50,228 bases of DNA, taken from contig NZOF01000107.1 of NCBI GenBank assembly GCA_002695185.1, positions 1 to 50,228 of the forward strand, in the 5' to 3' direction. The first letter of the stretch is position 1; each line of letters begins with the position of its first letter. This DNA is from Erythrobacter sp. (GTDB lineage Bacteria; Pseudomonadota; Alphaproteobacteria; Sphingomonadales; Sphingomonadaceae). Below the pieces are notes generated by a model, which was not told the origin of the DNA, made no database searches, and was given only the letters and a program-made list of their open reading frames with translations. The position numbers and the translations under genes were made by a program. Positions 8,369 to 16,690 of the stretch are shown piece after piece.

Positions 8369-9466
8369 ATGCAGCTGGACTTCTTTCCCTCTCGCACTCT
8401 CACCACCTATCTTGCCAAGCTTTTCCTTGTCAGGATTCTTGCAGTACTAGCCATGCTGGTACTGGTGCTGATGATGCTCGACTTGCTATCGACCAGCGGA
8501 GAGATCCTGGCTGTTCCTGGAAATGGCCAAGGCGAGTTACTCACCTATGCCGGGCTCCGTATCCCGCAACTGATACAGCGGTTTCTCCCCTATTCGGTAT
8601 TGCTGGCCACGCTGATCACTTTGGTTACGCTGAACCAGAATTCCGAAGTGATCGCGATGAAAGCCGCAGGACTTTCCGCCCATCAGGTGCTGGCACCGTT
8701 ATTGCTTACAGCTTTGGTCATGGGCGCAGTCAGCTTCATTTTTAACGAACGTGTCGTTACCCGTTCAACGGCGACGCTCAAGGCTTGGGACGCAGCCGAT
8801 TTCGGGCCGATCCCGGAAGAATCCCAGGTACGCGCCAATGTCTACCTGACCGACGGAGCCAATATCATCACCGCCGCCCAGCTCACTGGCAGCGGAAAGA
8901 ACATCCGTATGCGCGATGTTACTTGGTACCGTCGCAGTGCGGACGGCGCTATCGTGGAACAGGTCGACGCCGCAAGAGCGCACTATGCCGAACCAGGTTG
9001 GCAGCTGGACGACGTTACGCGTTTTGATATTGCCAGCGCCTCCCAGCGCAAAACCAAGCGTATGACGGTGGGAATGGAGCTTACCCCCTCCCAGATCGAT
9101 CTCGCAAAGATAGATCCCGATGCGGTGCCCTTCTGGCAGCTAGGTGACCAAATTGCGGCATTTGAGGAAGCTGGACGTAGGACAGGGGAAATGCGAGCCA
9201 AATGGTGGCACAAGCTATCAGGCCCCCTCTCTTCATTTTTGATGCCACTCTTGGGCGCGGTAGCGGCCTTTGGGCTTGCCCGATCAGGCGCGCTGTTCGT
9301 TCGGGCGCTTATCGGCATGGCGCTTGGGTTCGCCTATTTCGTGGTAGACAACGCAGCGCTCGCTCTGGGGAACTTCGGTGGCTACCCACCATTCCTTGCG
9401 GCTTGGGCCCCGTTCTTCCTGTTCGCGTTGATCGGAGAAACCGTCCTGATCCGAACGGAGGAGTGA
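8369..9466 (+). CDS. lptG: LPS export ABC transporter permease LptG
   Basis: This 365-residue YjgP/YjgQ family permease partners LptF. It starts LDFFPSRTLTTYLAKLF, a typical LptG opening, with membrane segments at about residues 15-40, 60-85 and 100-120. A periplasmic domain follows (YLTDGANIITAAQLTG is part of the jellyroll), and three segments close the protein (SSFLMPLLGAVAAFGLARSG and following). Only 2 bp separate it from lptF. The gene ends 61 bp from the convergent desaturase gene. Confidence 0.93.
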   Translation: MQLDFFPSRTLTTYLAKLFLVRILAVLAMLVLVLMMLDLLSTSGEILAVPGNGQGELLTYAGLRIPQLIQRFLPYSVLLATLITLVTLNQNSEVIAMKAAGLSAHQVLAPLLLTALVMGAVSFIFNERVVTRSTATLKAWDAADFGPIPEESQVRANVYLTDGANIITAAQLTGSGKNIRMRDVTWYRRSADGAIVEQVDAARAHYAEPGWQLDDVTRFDIASASQRKTKRMTVGMELTPSQIDLAKIDPDAVPFWQLGDQIAAFEEAGRRTGEMRAKWWHKLSGPLSSFLMPLLGAVAAFGLARSGALFVRALIGMALGFAYFVVDNAALALGNFGGYPPFLAAWAPFFLFALIGETVLIRTEE

Positions 9467-9527
9467 CGGTGCCACTTCCCCTCGTTATTAGAACAATCGG
9501 TTCATTAGATCTAACCCAACAGCAAGG

Positions 9528-10619
9528 TCAGGGACGACCGCGCATGGTGTTCCGAGCAATTCGCGCGACGAGAACACTCATTCCGGCGTGATTGGCGCCC
9601 GCGTAGGTAGATCCCTCGCCCAGTTCACGCGCAAGACGGCGATGCGCTTCGGGTAGCGAATGGTAAGGCATCGAAGGCATGAGGTGATGCAGCGCATGAT
9701 AGCGCAATCCAACCGGCGCCCAAACCTCCGCTATAAACCCAGGCGGCGGCACATTGACGGAGTCAAGGAACTGAGCCGTAACCGTCATGGCATCGCCTTC
9801 GTTTTCCCACAAATGGGCAACGAGAGTGCGCAGTTGGTTAAGCAGCGCCACTATGGAAGCAACAGAAAGGGCAATCAGCAGAGGCTTCCACCCAAACGCG
9901 AACACGCTTCCGATCAGCAACCAAGACCAGACAAAGCCGCCCAGTTCCTGCAGCAATACACGCAACCGCAAATCCCCTTCAGCCGGCCGGCGCCGGAATT
10001 CCGGGTTAATCGCCAGCGCGCTCGCCCTCTGCCATGTCAAACGGCGCACGGCCGGAATGAGCGCACCTAGCGGAACGAGAACCGCGAAGCGGAACATGAG
10101 AGCCACTGGGGCAAGAATGGCGACGACAACGAATAGCGGAAGGCTCCACGGCTTCATGAGCGCTAACGGCAAATACTCCGGATCAGCGACTGTACCGTAT
10201 TGCGTGCGCTTATGATGCAAAGTGTGCACCTGCTCGTACATGAAGGACGGAGTCAGCATTGGAATGCCCACCAGCGCGTTCCAACCAGTACGAAACCCGG
10301 GCATTGCGCCGTTCCGGAAATGCGAAATCTCATGGATAAATAATAGCGCCCGATAAAGCGCAAGAACGGCAACCACCGCGAGAACGATCGCAATAGCAGT
10401 ATTCTCGATCAGGATAGCCCCAGCCAGAGCACAATAGCCGATGAGCGCAGATCCGGCCATATCTGCCCAGTACACTGCAGCCCGATGATCAGCGATATCC
10501 TTGGTTAGATCGCGAGCTGCGCGGAGCATCGCCTTGTCGTCAACGATCTGCGTCAGCCAGCCTCGCTCGCGATGGGAAGCTGCCTTTCCGGCAGTGGGAA
10601 AATTTGGTTCTGCGTTCAT
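9528..10619 (-). CDS. membrane fatty acid desaturase family protein
   Basis: The protein (363 residues from the ATG at 10619) is an integral membrane di-iron enzyme. Three histidine boxes are present: HEISH near residue 96, HTLHH near residue 132 and HALHH in the C-terminal third. Hydrophobic spans lie between them (about residues 55-95 and 165-200, plus a later pair). Such enzymes desaturate or hydroxylate acyl lipids or carotenoids, and the substrate cannot be told. An in-frame ATG at 10688 would add 23 residues rich in Cys that are not typical, so 10619 is preferred. No operon partner is on its strand. Confidence 0.85.
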   Translation of the reverse strand: MNAEPNFPTAGKAASHRERGWLTQIVDDKAMLRAARDLTKDIADHRAAVYWADMAGSALIGYCALAGAILIENTAIAIVLAVVAVLALYRALLFIHEISHFRNGAMPGFRTGWNALVGIPMLTPSFMYEQVHTLHHKRTQYGTVADPEYLPLALMKPWSLPLFVVVAILAPVALMFRFAVLVPLGALIPAVRRLTWQRASALAINPEFRRRPAEGDLRLRVLLQELGGFVWSWLLIGSVFAFGWKPLLIALSVASIVALLNQLRTLVAHLWENEGDAMTVTAQFLDSVNVPPPGFIAEVWAPVGLRYHALHHLMPSMPYHSLPEAHRRLARELGEGSTYAGANHAGMSVLVARIARNTMRGRP

Positions 10620-10772
10620 AATCTTTGGTTCCGAAGCTGCGCCCTTAGCGCAGAACAGCATGGAATTACAGCGTGCGCATTCGATCACTGAAATCGTCGG
10701 CCGATGAGGCTTCCTTGACTTTTACGTGGTGCCATAGACAGGGCTAACCGCGGCTGAACAAGGACTATACGC

Positions 10773-11939
10773 GTGAGCAAAAGCAATATCGTCATCGTAT
10801 CGGTAAAGGGCAAGAAAGATCGGGCAGACTTCGTCGATCTAGGCCGTAAATTTGCGATCCGAGAACCGTATTATGTTCCCCAGCTGCGCTCCGAGCAGCT
10901 TGAGCTCGTCGATCCGGTTAAGAACCCATTTTTCCACCACGCAACTGTCGAGCTTTTCATCGCTTATCGTGATGGGCGCGCTGTAGGACGCATATCAGCA
11001 CATATTGATCACCTAGCCTTGGAGCTGCCACGGGAACAGGGCATGGGTCCGGGCACCGGCATGTTCGGTTATTTCGATGCCGAAGACGAAACGACCGCAC
11101 ATGCGCTTCTTTCGAAAGCCAGCGAATGGTTACGGTCGAGAGACATGGCGCGCATGCTGGGCCCGATCTCGCTCTCCATCTGGGAGGAACCGGGGCTACT
11201 CGTCCGAGGGCAAGATCATTCACCCATGTTCATGATGGGACATCATCCTGCGCATTATCAGGACTGGATGAAGAGCTTCGGCTTATTGGAAGCAAAACGA
11301 CTCTACACCTTTGATCTCAATATCGTCCAGGAATTCCCAAAGCTCGTTCAGCGAATTGTGTCTTCGGGAGAAAAGAACGATCGCATCGTCATCCGCCAGA
11401 TCGATATGCAAAACTGGGACGAGGAAATTCGCACCGTTCTGCACATTCTCAACGATGCATGGTCGGACAATTGGGGCTTTATACCTTTTACCGAAGCGGA
11501 AATCTCGCATGCCGCGAAAAAAATGAAGCCGATCATCAAGCCAAGCCTCAACATGATCGCCGAACTCGACGGCAAGCCTGTAGCTTTTATGATGGTGCTT
11601 CCGGACATGAACGAAGTTCTGAAGCAGACCGATGGGAAGCTTTTTCCATTTGGCTGGATCAGGATCCTGCGCTGGCTCAGGAAACCCATGGGCGCTGGAA
11701 TGCGCGTGCCGCTTATGGGCGTACTTAAAGAATTTCAGAACTCGCGCCTTGCAAGCCAACTCGCCTTCATGATGATTGAATTTATCCGTCGCAGCGCCAC
11801 AACTGATTACAACAGCAAGCGCGCCGAAATCGGATGGATACTCGATGACAACAAGGGAATGGTAGCGATCGCGGACACTATAGAGAGCAAGGTCAATCGT
11901 GAATACGTGATCTATGAGAAATCTATTTCTGCTCTCTGA
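10773..11939 (+). CDS. uncharacterised GNAT-like protein (about 388 residues)
   Basis: The protein has no motif that fixes a function. VELFIAYRDGRAVGRISAHID (residues about 59-79) and LNMIAELDGKPVAFMMVLPD (about 258-277) look like the beta-strand core of GNAT acyltransferases, occurring twice, so a tandem GNAT fold is suspected. It begins with GTG at 10773, which has AGGA 8 bp upstream. Similar proteins annotated as N-acetyltransferase occur in alphaproteobacteria as far as I recall. The gene is monocistronic here, with the next promoter element 47 bp downstream. Confidence 0.65.
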   Translation: MSKSNIVIVSVKGKKDRADFVDLGRKFAIREPYYVPQLRSEQLELVDPVKNPFFHHATVELFIAYRDGRAVGRISAHIDHLALELPREQGMGPGTGMFGYFDAEDETTAHALLSKASEWLRSRDMARMLGPISLSIWEEPGLLVRGQDHSPMFMMGHHPAHYQDWMKSFGLLEAKRLYTFDLNIVQEFPKLVQRIVSSGEKNDRIVIRQIDMQNWDEEIRTVLHILNDAWSDNWGFIPFTEAEISHAAKKMKPIIKPSLNMIAELDGKPVAFMMVLPDMNEVLKQTDGKLFPFGWIRILRWLRKPMGAGMRVPLMGVLKEFQNSRLASQLAFMMIEFIRRSATTDYNSKRAEIGWILDDNKGMVAIADTIESKVNREYVIYEKSISAL

Positions 11940-11985
11940 GGCCGTGGCCCATTGGCCACAGCACTCCAGTGGATTAGCCGCCATG

Positions 11986-12011
11986 GGAACTCGTAGACTT
12001 CGCCCGCCGTT
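11986..12011 (+). promoter_or_regulatory. EcfG-type stress promoter of the single-domain response regulator
   Basis: GGAAC (11986-11990) and CGTT (12008-12011) are separated by 17 bp, matching the consensus for general-stress sigma factors of the EcfG family. The gene at 12070 begins 58 bp downstream. Confidence 0.7.
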
Positions 12012-12069
12012 CCATGGGAATACAGCGTCCCTTTGTGGCGCTAACCATTGGTAGATCGATAAGGGCCGC

Positions 12070-12498
12070 GTGAAAACAAACTCAATCTCAGCCCGCCTTC
12101 CTCGCCATGTGCTGGTCGTCGAAGACGATGCAATAATCGGACTGACGATTGAGCAAACACTCACCGATGCTGGCGTTATCGAGGTGGAAATCTGCCCCAC
12201 CACTGATGAGGCTTTGGCCGCACTTCGCCGCAAGCAGCCCGAAGTTATCATTCTTGATGTGCATTTGGCTGACCGAGACGATGGTTGGGCGATTGCGGAA
12301 CTGGTCAGAACGCTAGGCCCCGACAGCCCGCGTATCGTGTTTTCAACGGGTATGCCGGAAGACATTCCCGAAGAGATTGCAAGCATGGGAACCGTCTTGG
12401 AGAAACCATACGAGCCGGAAGTTCTCGTTCAACTCCTTCGGGAGCCGAAGCGCGAGGGTATCATCTCGCGTTTGCGGAGCAAGCTGGCACACGATTGA
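12070..12498 (+). CDS. single-domain response regulator (possible general-stress SdrG-like regulator)
   Basis: The product is a 142-residue receiver without an output domain. The acidic pair is Glu18-Asp19-Asp20 (VVEDDA), the phosphoacceptor is Asp63 (IILDVHL), the switch Thr is in FSTG (residues 91-94) and the conserved Lys is Lys112 (EKPYEP). The FSTG stretch is close to the FATGY signature of FAT GUY receivers, which feed the PhyR cascade in Sphingomonas. The start is a GTG with AAGGG just upstream. An EcfG-type promoter lies upstream, so it is likely part of the stress regulon. Its kinase partner is not known, and the CHASE kinase at 14614 is a candidate. Confidence 0.85.
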   Translation: MKTNSISARLPRHVLVVEDDAIIGLTIEQTLTDAGVIEVEICPTTDEALAALRRKQPEVIILDVHLADRDDGWAIAELVRTLGPDSPRIVFSTGMPEDIPEEIASMGTVLEKPYEPEVLVQLLREPKREGIISRLRSKLAHD

Positions 12499-12591
12499 GC
12501 GAAAATCCTCGCATAAGAGGGCAATCTCGGCATAAGCGTCAATTGATCGAGATCACCTTTGATCGGTTTCTTGACCCTTTTAATGAGCAAG

Positions 12592-12627
12592 AAAAAAGGC
12601 CTCCGCTCTTTTTGAGCGAAGGCCTTT
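12592..12627 (-). terminator. intrinsic terminator for the Crp/Fnr gene
   Basis: A GC-rich hairpin with an AGGCCT and CGCTC stem, one internal mismatch and an A5 loop is followed on the minus strand by six T. It lies about 130 bp past the stop of the minus-strand Crp/Fnr gene. On the plus strand only three T follow, so the minus reading is better. Confidence 0.75.
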
Positions 12628-12756
12628 CGGGATCGTATCACCTGCCGCTTGGACGGGAGGGGGGTCTCGGCGGTGACATAAGGTAAATGAGCCAGCAGAT
12701 ATCGGGTTCCCACCACGTGAGAATTTTTTCAATCCCGGCAAACACACACCGTTGAT

Positions 12757-13503
12757 CTAGATGAAAGGTCGATCGCTATCATCGCTTCGTATGATCCCTA
12801 CCAGATCTGCAGCACTATTCATGTCGGGCACGCAAATCTCTTTTTGCCCCCAATGTACCAGCCCCTCATTGTGAAGCGCCCGAATCGTTCGGTTAGTATG
12901 TACCAGCGACAGCCCGAGCATATCCGCGATCTGTGATTGCGTGATCGGGAGAGCTAGCTTGTTACCTTCACCAGCAACCCCGGTGGCCTGTGCCCGGTCA
13001 ATTAACCAAACCGCTAGAAATATGACTCGCTCCCTCGCGCTGCGCTGACCCAGCGAAACGATATGGTTCTCGAGCGCGGTTTCTTCCTTTGCCGCGAGCC
13101 AAGTCACATCATAGCCCAAGCGAGGATTATCCTTGATAAGTTCAATAAAAGCGCTGCGATCAAAAACGCATAAACGAGCGGGTGTGACAGCTTCGACCGA
13201 ATGAGTGCTGGGATCATCGAATGCTGCCTGCAGGCCCACTAGATCACCCGGAAACATGAAGTTTACGATCTGTCTGCGACCGTCTTCCAAAGAATGAAAA
13301 CGGATCAGCACGCCATCGAGAACCGTGAAAAGGTGCGTGGCGCTGGCCTCCTCTGCCAAGACGGTTTCGCCTCTGTCGACGAGTAATTCACCGGTTTTGA
13401 TCCGGTTGATATACTGAGTTTGCGCTTCGTCCAGCCGGCGTAGACCGCGGCGTTCTTGAAGTGGGCAGTGAACGCAATTATGTGGATTGGCGACGTCGAG
13501 CAA
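12757..13503 (-). CDS. Crp/Fnr family transcriptional regulator
   Basis: The 248-residue protein has a cyclic-nucleotide-binding-like beta barrel (about residues 35-120, with DGRRQIVNFMFPGDLVGL), a dimerisation helix and a C-terminal winged helix-turn-helix (TQSQIADMLGLSLVHTNRTI). Two cysteines sit at residues 10 and 13 (CVHC), and one more at 112. The four-cysteine set that holds the oxygen-sensing cluster in true FNR is not complete. The ligand is therefore unknown, and many such alphaproteobacterial proteins are stress or redox regulators. It is divergent from phyR, and the 149 bp between them hold the EcfG promoter of phyR. Confidence 0.88.
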   Translation of the reverse strand: MLDVANPHNCVHCPLQERRGLRRLDEAQTQYINRIKTGELLVDRGETVLAEEASATHLFTVLDGVLIRFHSLEDGRRQIVNFMFPGDLVGLQAAFDDPSTHSVEAVTPARLCVFDRSAFIELIKDNPRLGYDVTWLAAKEETALENHIVSLGQRSARERVIFLAVWLIDRAQATGVAGEGNKLALPITQSQIADMLGLSLVHTNRTIRALHNEGLVHWGQKEICVPDMNSAADLVGIIRSDDSDRPFI

Positions 13504-13598
13504 GGCAGGCCCCCATGCCTCAGTTGATACAAGCTGATCTCGTTTCCGTCGTAAGAAAAAATCCGTTTGTCAAATCACAGGATTTCCCCGTGATTGCC

Positions 13599-13623
13599 GG
13601 AACCTATGCTGATACGGGGCGTT
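13599..13623 (+). promoter_or_regulatory. EcfG-type promoter of phyR
   Basis: GGAAC (13599-13603) and CGTT (13620-13623) are spaced by 16 bp. The phyR ATG is 30 bp downstream, with GGAAGGGG as ribosome site. This predicts positive feedback of the stress sigma factor on its anti-anti-sigma factor. Confidence 0.8.
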
Positions 13624-13652
13624 CAGCACGCGCAAACCACGGAAGGGGTTAT

Positions 13653-14444
13653 ATGTCGCTTGGTGACCAGATTGCTAAAAACTTACCTTATCTTCGCCGC
13701 TACGCGCGGGCTCTGACCGGCTCGCAAGCTACCGGAGATGCCTTTGTCCGCGCCACCCTCGAGGCGGCGCTGGCTGATGAACAGCTCAAGTCTTCTCTGG
13801 AAGGCGGTCGCGTTCCGCTTTATCGCGCTTTCAATAAGGTGTGGTCGAGCGCCTATATGGACGTTCCCGATATCGATAGTGAACAGGGCCACGAAGGTGC
13901 TGCTCAGGATCGCCTGAAGTCGATAACGCCCCTCAACCGTCAGGCCCTTCTTCTGACCACACTGGAAGACTTCTCTGTCGAACAGGCAGGCGAAGTCATG
14001 GAACTGGAAACCGACGAGATCGAACGTCTCGTACAGGAAGCCGTCGGTGAAATTGATCGGGAGAGCGCGACCAGCGTTCTGATTATCGAAGACGAGCCGC
14101 TCATATCCATGCAGCTCGAAGATCTCGTAACCTCGCTCGGTCACGAAGTGTGTGGCACTGCCGCTACGCGTACTCAGGCCCAGGAAGTCGTGGCTCAGAA
14201 AACGCCGGGGCTAGTATTGGCCGATATCCAACTGGCCGATGGCTCGTCGGGGCTGGATGCGGTTGACGACATTCTGGCCATCGATAGCGTTCCGGTGATC
14301 TTTATCACTGCCTATCCTGAACGCCTCCTCACGGGTGATCGTCCTGAGCCTACCTATTTGGTAACGAAGCCGTTCCAGGAACAGACTGTTCGCGCCGCAA
14401 TCAGCCAAGCGCTCTTCTTTGGATCAAGCCGCCCGCTGGGCTGA
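13653..14444 (+). CDS. phyR: general stress response anti-anti-sigma response regulator PhyR
   Basis: PhyR binds the anti-sigma factor NepR when phosphorylated and so frees EcfG. The 263-residue protein has an N-terminal sigma-like domain (region 2-like about residues 5-65, region 4-like about 85-135 with LNRQALLLTTLEDFSVEQAGEV) and a C-terminal receiver (about 141-258) with Glu146-Asp147-Glu148, phosphoacceptor Asp191 (LADIQLADG), Thr219 and Lys239. The ATG at 13653 follows a strong GGAAGGGG site. An in-frame ATG at 13461 would overlap the divergent gene and is rejected. nepR-ecfG and an HWE kinase lie next to it, the standard arrangement in this group. Confidence 0.97.
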   Translation: MSLGDQIAKNLPYLRRYARALTGSQATGDAFVRATLEAALADEQLKSSLEGGRVPLYRAFNKVWSSAYMDVPDIDSEQGHEGAAQDRLKSITPLNRQALLLTTLEDFSVEQAGEVMELETDEIERLVQEAVGEIDRESATSVLIIEDEPLISMQLEDLVTSLGHEVCGTAATRTQAQEVVAQKTPGLVLADIQLADGSSGLDAVDDILAIDSVPVIFITAYPERLLTGDRPEPTYLVTKPFQEQTVRAAISQALFFGSSRPLG

Positions 14445-14465
14445 CGAAATAAATCAAAATCTGTA

Positions 14466-14496
14466 GGCCGCCGGGGGGAATTCCGGCGGCCTTTTT
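14466..14496 (+). terminator. intrinsic terminator of phyR
   Basis: Nine-base GC arms (14466-14474 and 14483-14491) enclose an 8-base loop and are followed by five T. It lies 22 bp after the phyR stop and before the convergent kinase gene. Confidence 0.92.
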
Positions 14497-14613
14497 GATT
14501 CGCACCCAATAGTCCAGAGTTAGCAAGCTTGATGAATGCCGGTCCTCTAAAATGCAGGCCCGCTAGAGCGTTGGCGCTACCGTATCATCGCGAGAACAGA
14601 AGGTATCGGCTTC

Positions 14614-16275
14614 TTATTGTCCGATCTTAGCTACGGAATATTTGCTACGAAGTGCAAATTCGCCTGGCTCGCGCACTGCCGTCATCAATCGGCATCTCAC
14701 ACCCTCAGGATCGAACTCCAATTCCACCGGATGACGAAGTTCATGGGCGACAATCTTTTCGATGAGATCAATGCCGAACCCGCGCTTTGTCGGGGGAGCG
14801 ACACTGGGACCATTGCTCTCGACCCATTCGATACGCGCCAGATTTGGATTTACGAGCTCCCAGCTGATGGATACCCGTCCGCCGCTGCATGATAATGCAC
14901 CGTATTTCGCTGCGTTGGTGGCCAATTCATGAATGGCAAGGCCAAGAGATAGGGCATCATTCGGCGCCAACTCGACATCGGGGCCAGTAGCAACGACCTC
15001 GTGATCATTGGCATTGGTATAAGGTGCAAGCTCGACCGAAATGACCGCTGCAATCGGCGTCGTGCCCCACTCCGATTGCGTCAAGAGGTCGTGTGTAGCC
15101 GACAGCGCGCGGATACGATTGTCGATACCCTCGGCAAATTCGTCAAGAGTTTCCGCCCGACGGCGAGTGAGCGAGACAATGGAAAGCACATTCGCGAGGG
15201 TGTTTTTCACCCGATGATTTAATTCACGTGTCAGAGAATTACGTATTGAGTTCTGCTGTGCGAACCACTCCAAGGACCGACTATCTTCCTGGGCCTGCTG
15301 CGTGAGTAGACGAGCGACAACAAGGAGAAGGCTCGCAACGGCTAGACCGAACAGCAGGGTAATTAAGGACAATGGCGATAGAGCCATATCCCTTTTTGAC
15401 TGTACAACGAGCACCATGTGCCGATTTGCCAGATCGACATCGCGTTCGACGGTATGGCCATCATCCGACCAATTTTCCGTTTCGACCATCATCAGCGGTT
15501 TACCGCCAGATACATCGTAAAAGCGAAGTGCCGCTTCCGGCGATGCGATTAGCTCGGAAGCGGATGAGAGAAACTGGGAAGCATTAAAGGGGCTATAAAC
15601 GAAACCTTTTAGGCTGCGCTGGGAACCACTTCCGTCGAACACGGGCATATAAATGATGAAGCCGAATTCGTCAGGACCGGTGTCCTGCACAAGGTTCACG
15701 CGCCCACTCGCGGTAGGACGGACAGTGCGTGTTGCCTCATCCATCGCCGCACGTCTCGTAGCTTCTGAATACATATCGAAGCCGAGCGCCCTGCGATTAC
15801 GTAATGTGTCAGGCTGGAGGAAGAGAATTGGCACAAGCTGGCTGCGCGGGTCCTGATCTAGCGTAGGCCTCACCTGCATCGGACCAATTCGTCCCGAACT
15901 GAGCTGCGCTTCCACAGCAGGAAGCTGGCTATCGGTAATCGCGGGTGCCCACCCGATCCCCTCTGCCCCCCGATAATCAGCATCAAGCCTCAGCTCCGAG
16001 ACGAATTGACGGAAGACATCACTGGTGACGTTTTGTTGTGACCCAAATAATGCCGCGCCAGCGCGTAGAAAGGAGGAACTGGAGTAAGCTCGCCTCTCGA
16101 TAGCTGAAACCATAGCATCGGCCTGACGGCTGAGATCGGCGCTCTCCCTCACCCTCTCGCCTCTTTCGATGGCGAACACGCTGAGAACGGTGACCGCTGC
16201 CACTAGAAGGAAAATAGCTAAGGGTACGGCTCGTGGATAATCCACGAGCCAACGTCTTTTCCTCCCCCGTCGCAT
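14614..16275 (-). CDS. CHASE-domain HWE/HisKA_2 sensor histidine kinase (PhyK-type)
   Basis: This 553-residue membrane kinase probably phosphorylates PhyR or its accessory receivers. It has a membrane segment at about residues 17-35, a periplasmic CHASE-like sensor domain (about 60-230, containing EGIGWAP and RRALGFDMYSE, typical of CHASE), a second segment at about 303-322, then the kinase. The phosphoacceptor is His354 in RELNHRVKNTLANV. The ATP domain shows LAIHELATNAAKYGAL (N box) and GFGIDLIEKIV (G box). It lies between phyR and nepR-ecfG on the opposite strand. No EcfG promoter was found in front of it. The sensed signal is unknown. Confidence 0.92.
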   Translation of the reverse strand: MRRGRKRRWLVDYPRAVPLAIFLLVAAVTVLSVFAIERGERVRESADLSRQADAMVSAIERRAYSSSSFLRAGAALFGSQQNVTSDVFRQFVSELRLDADYRGAEGIGWAPAITDSQLPAVEAQLSSGRIGPMQVRPTLDQDPRSQLVPILFLQPDTLRNRRALGFDMYSEATRRAAMDEATRTVRPTASGRVNLVQDTGPDEFGFIIYMPVFDGSGSQRSLKGFVYSPFNASQFLSSASELIASPEAALRFYDVSGGKPLMMVETENWSDDGHTVERDVDLANRHMVLVVQSKRDMALSPLSLITLLFGLAVASLLLVVARLLTQQAQEDSRSLEWFAQQNSIRNSLTRELNHRVKNTLANVLSIVSLTRRRAETLDEFAEGIDNRIRALSATHDLLTQSEWGTTPIAAVISVELAPYTNANDHEVVATGPDVELAPNDALSLGLAIHELATNAAKYGALSCSGGRVSISWELVNPNLARIEWVESNGPSVAPPTKRGFGIDLIEKIVAHELRHPVELEFDPEGVRCRLMTAVREPGEFALRSKYSVAKIGQ

Positions 16276-16396
16276 GAGTTGTTCTTGTACCAGCGGTATG
16301 CCTCGCGAATTCTAAGCCCAGCTTTGCCCATCTATCCGCTGACTGAGAGAAAGTTCCTCTAAATTTCCTGAATTGAACAACAAGTCGAGATTTGTC

Positions 16397-16421
16397 GGAA
16401 CCTCTTGCAAGTGACGTCGTT
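16397..16421 (+). promoter_or_regulatory. EcfG-type promoter of nepR-ecfG
   Basis: GGAAC (16397-16401) and CGTT (16418-16421) are separated by 16 bp, the same spacing as upstream of phyR. The nepR ATG is 87 bp downstream, leaving a leader of about 80 bases. It predicts autoregulation of the sigma factor. Confidence 0.8.
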
Positions 16422-16507
16422 GTCGCACAACTAGGGATCATGATTCAAAGGAACGGGGCGGTAGAAACCTTCCCTCCGGAGAAGGCTAAGGACAAAATCT
16501 TTACACA

Positions 16508-16690
16508 ATGACCGTTGATAACTCTTCCGCAAGCAAGCCCGGAACGGGCGCGGGCAAGGAAGCGAAAACTGGCGAAGGCGAGCGCCCCGATTGGGCGCTT
16601 GGACTTCGTCGGCTTTATGATTCTGTAGTCGAAGAAGATCTTCCCGACACATTCAAGGATCTCCTTTCTCAACTGGACAGTAAGGACTGA
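16508..16690 (+). CDS. nepR: anti-sigma factor NepR
   Basis: The protein is 60 residues and binds EcfG to keep it inactive until phosphorylated PhyR displaces the sigma factor. The N-terminal half is disordered and polar. The conserved core is WALGLRRLYDSVVEEDLPD (about residues 29-47), with the helix LRRLYDSVVEE that contacts sigma and PhyR, then FKDLLSQLD. The stop codon overlaps the ecfG ATG by one base (TGATG), so translation is coupled, as expected for an anti-sigma/sigma pair. Confidence 0.95.
   Translation: MTVDNSSASKPGTGAGKEAKTGEGERPDWALGLRRLYDSVVEEDLPDTFKDLLSQLDSKD

Noticed and set aside
11283..12386. 367-residue minus-strand open frame across the GNAT-like gene and response regulator
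   Set aside because: It spans two good plus-strand genes and the EcfG promoter and shows no domain pattern.
12585..12630. Terminator for the response regulator on the plus strand
   Set aside because: Only three T follow the hairpin on the plus strand, whereas six T follow on the minus strand, so it is assigned to the Crp/Fnr gene.
16353..16357. GGAAC on the minus strand ahead of the CHASE kinase as a third EcfG site at this locus
   Set aside because: No CGTT is found 16 or 17 bp further on, only GATA-like bases, so it does not meet the promoter pattern.
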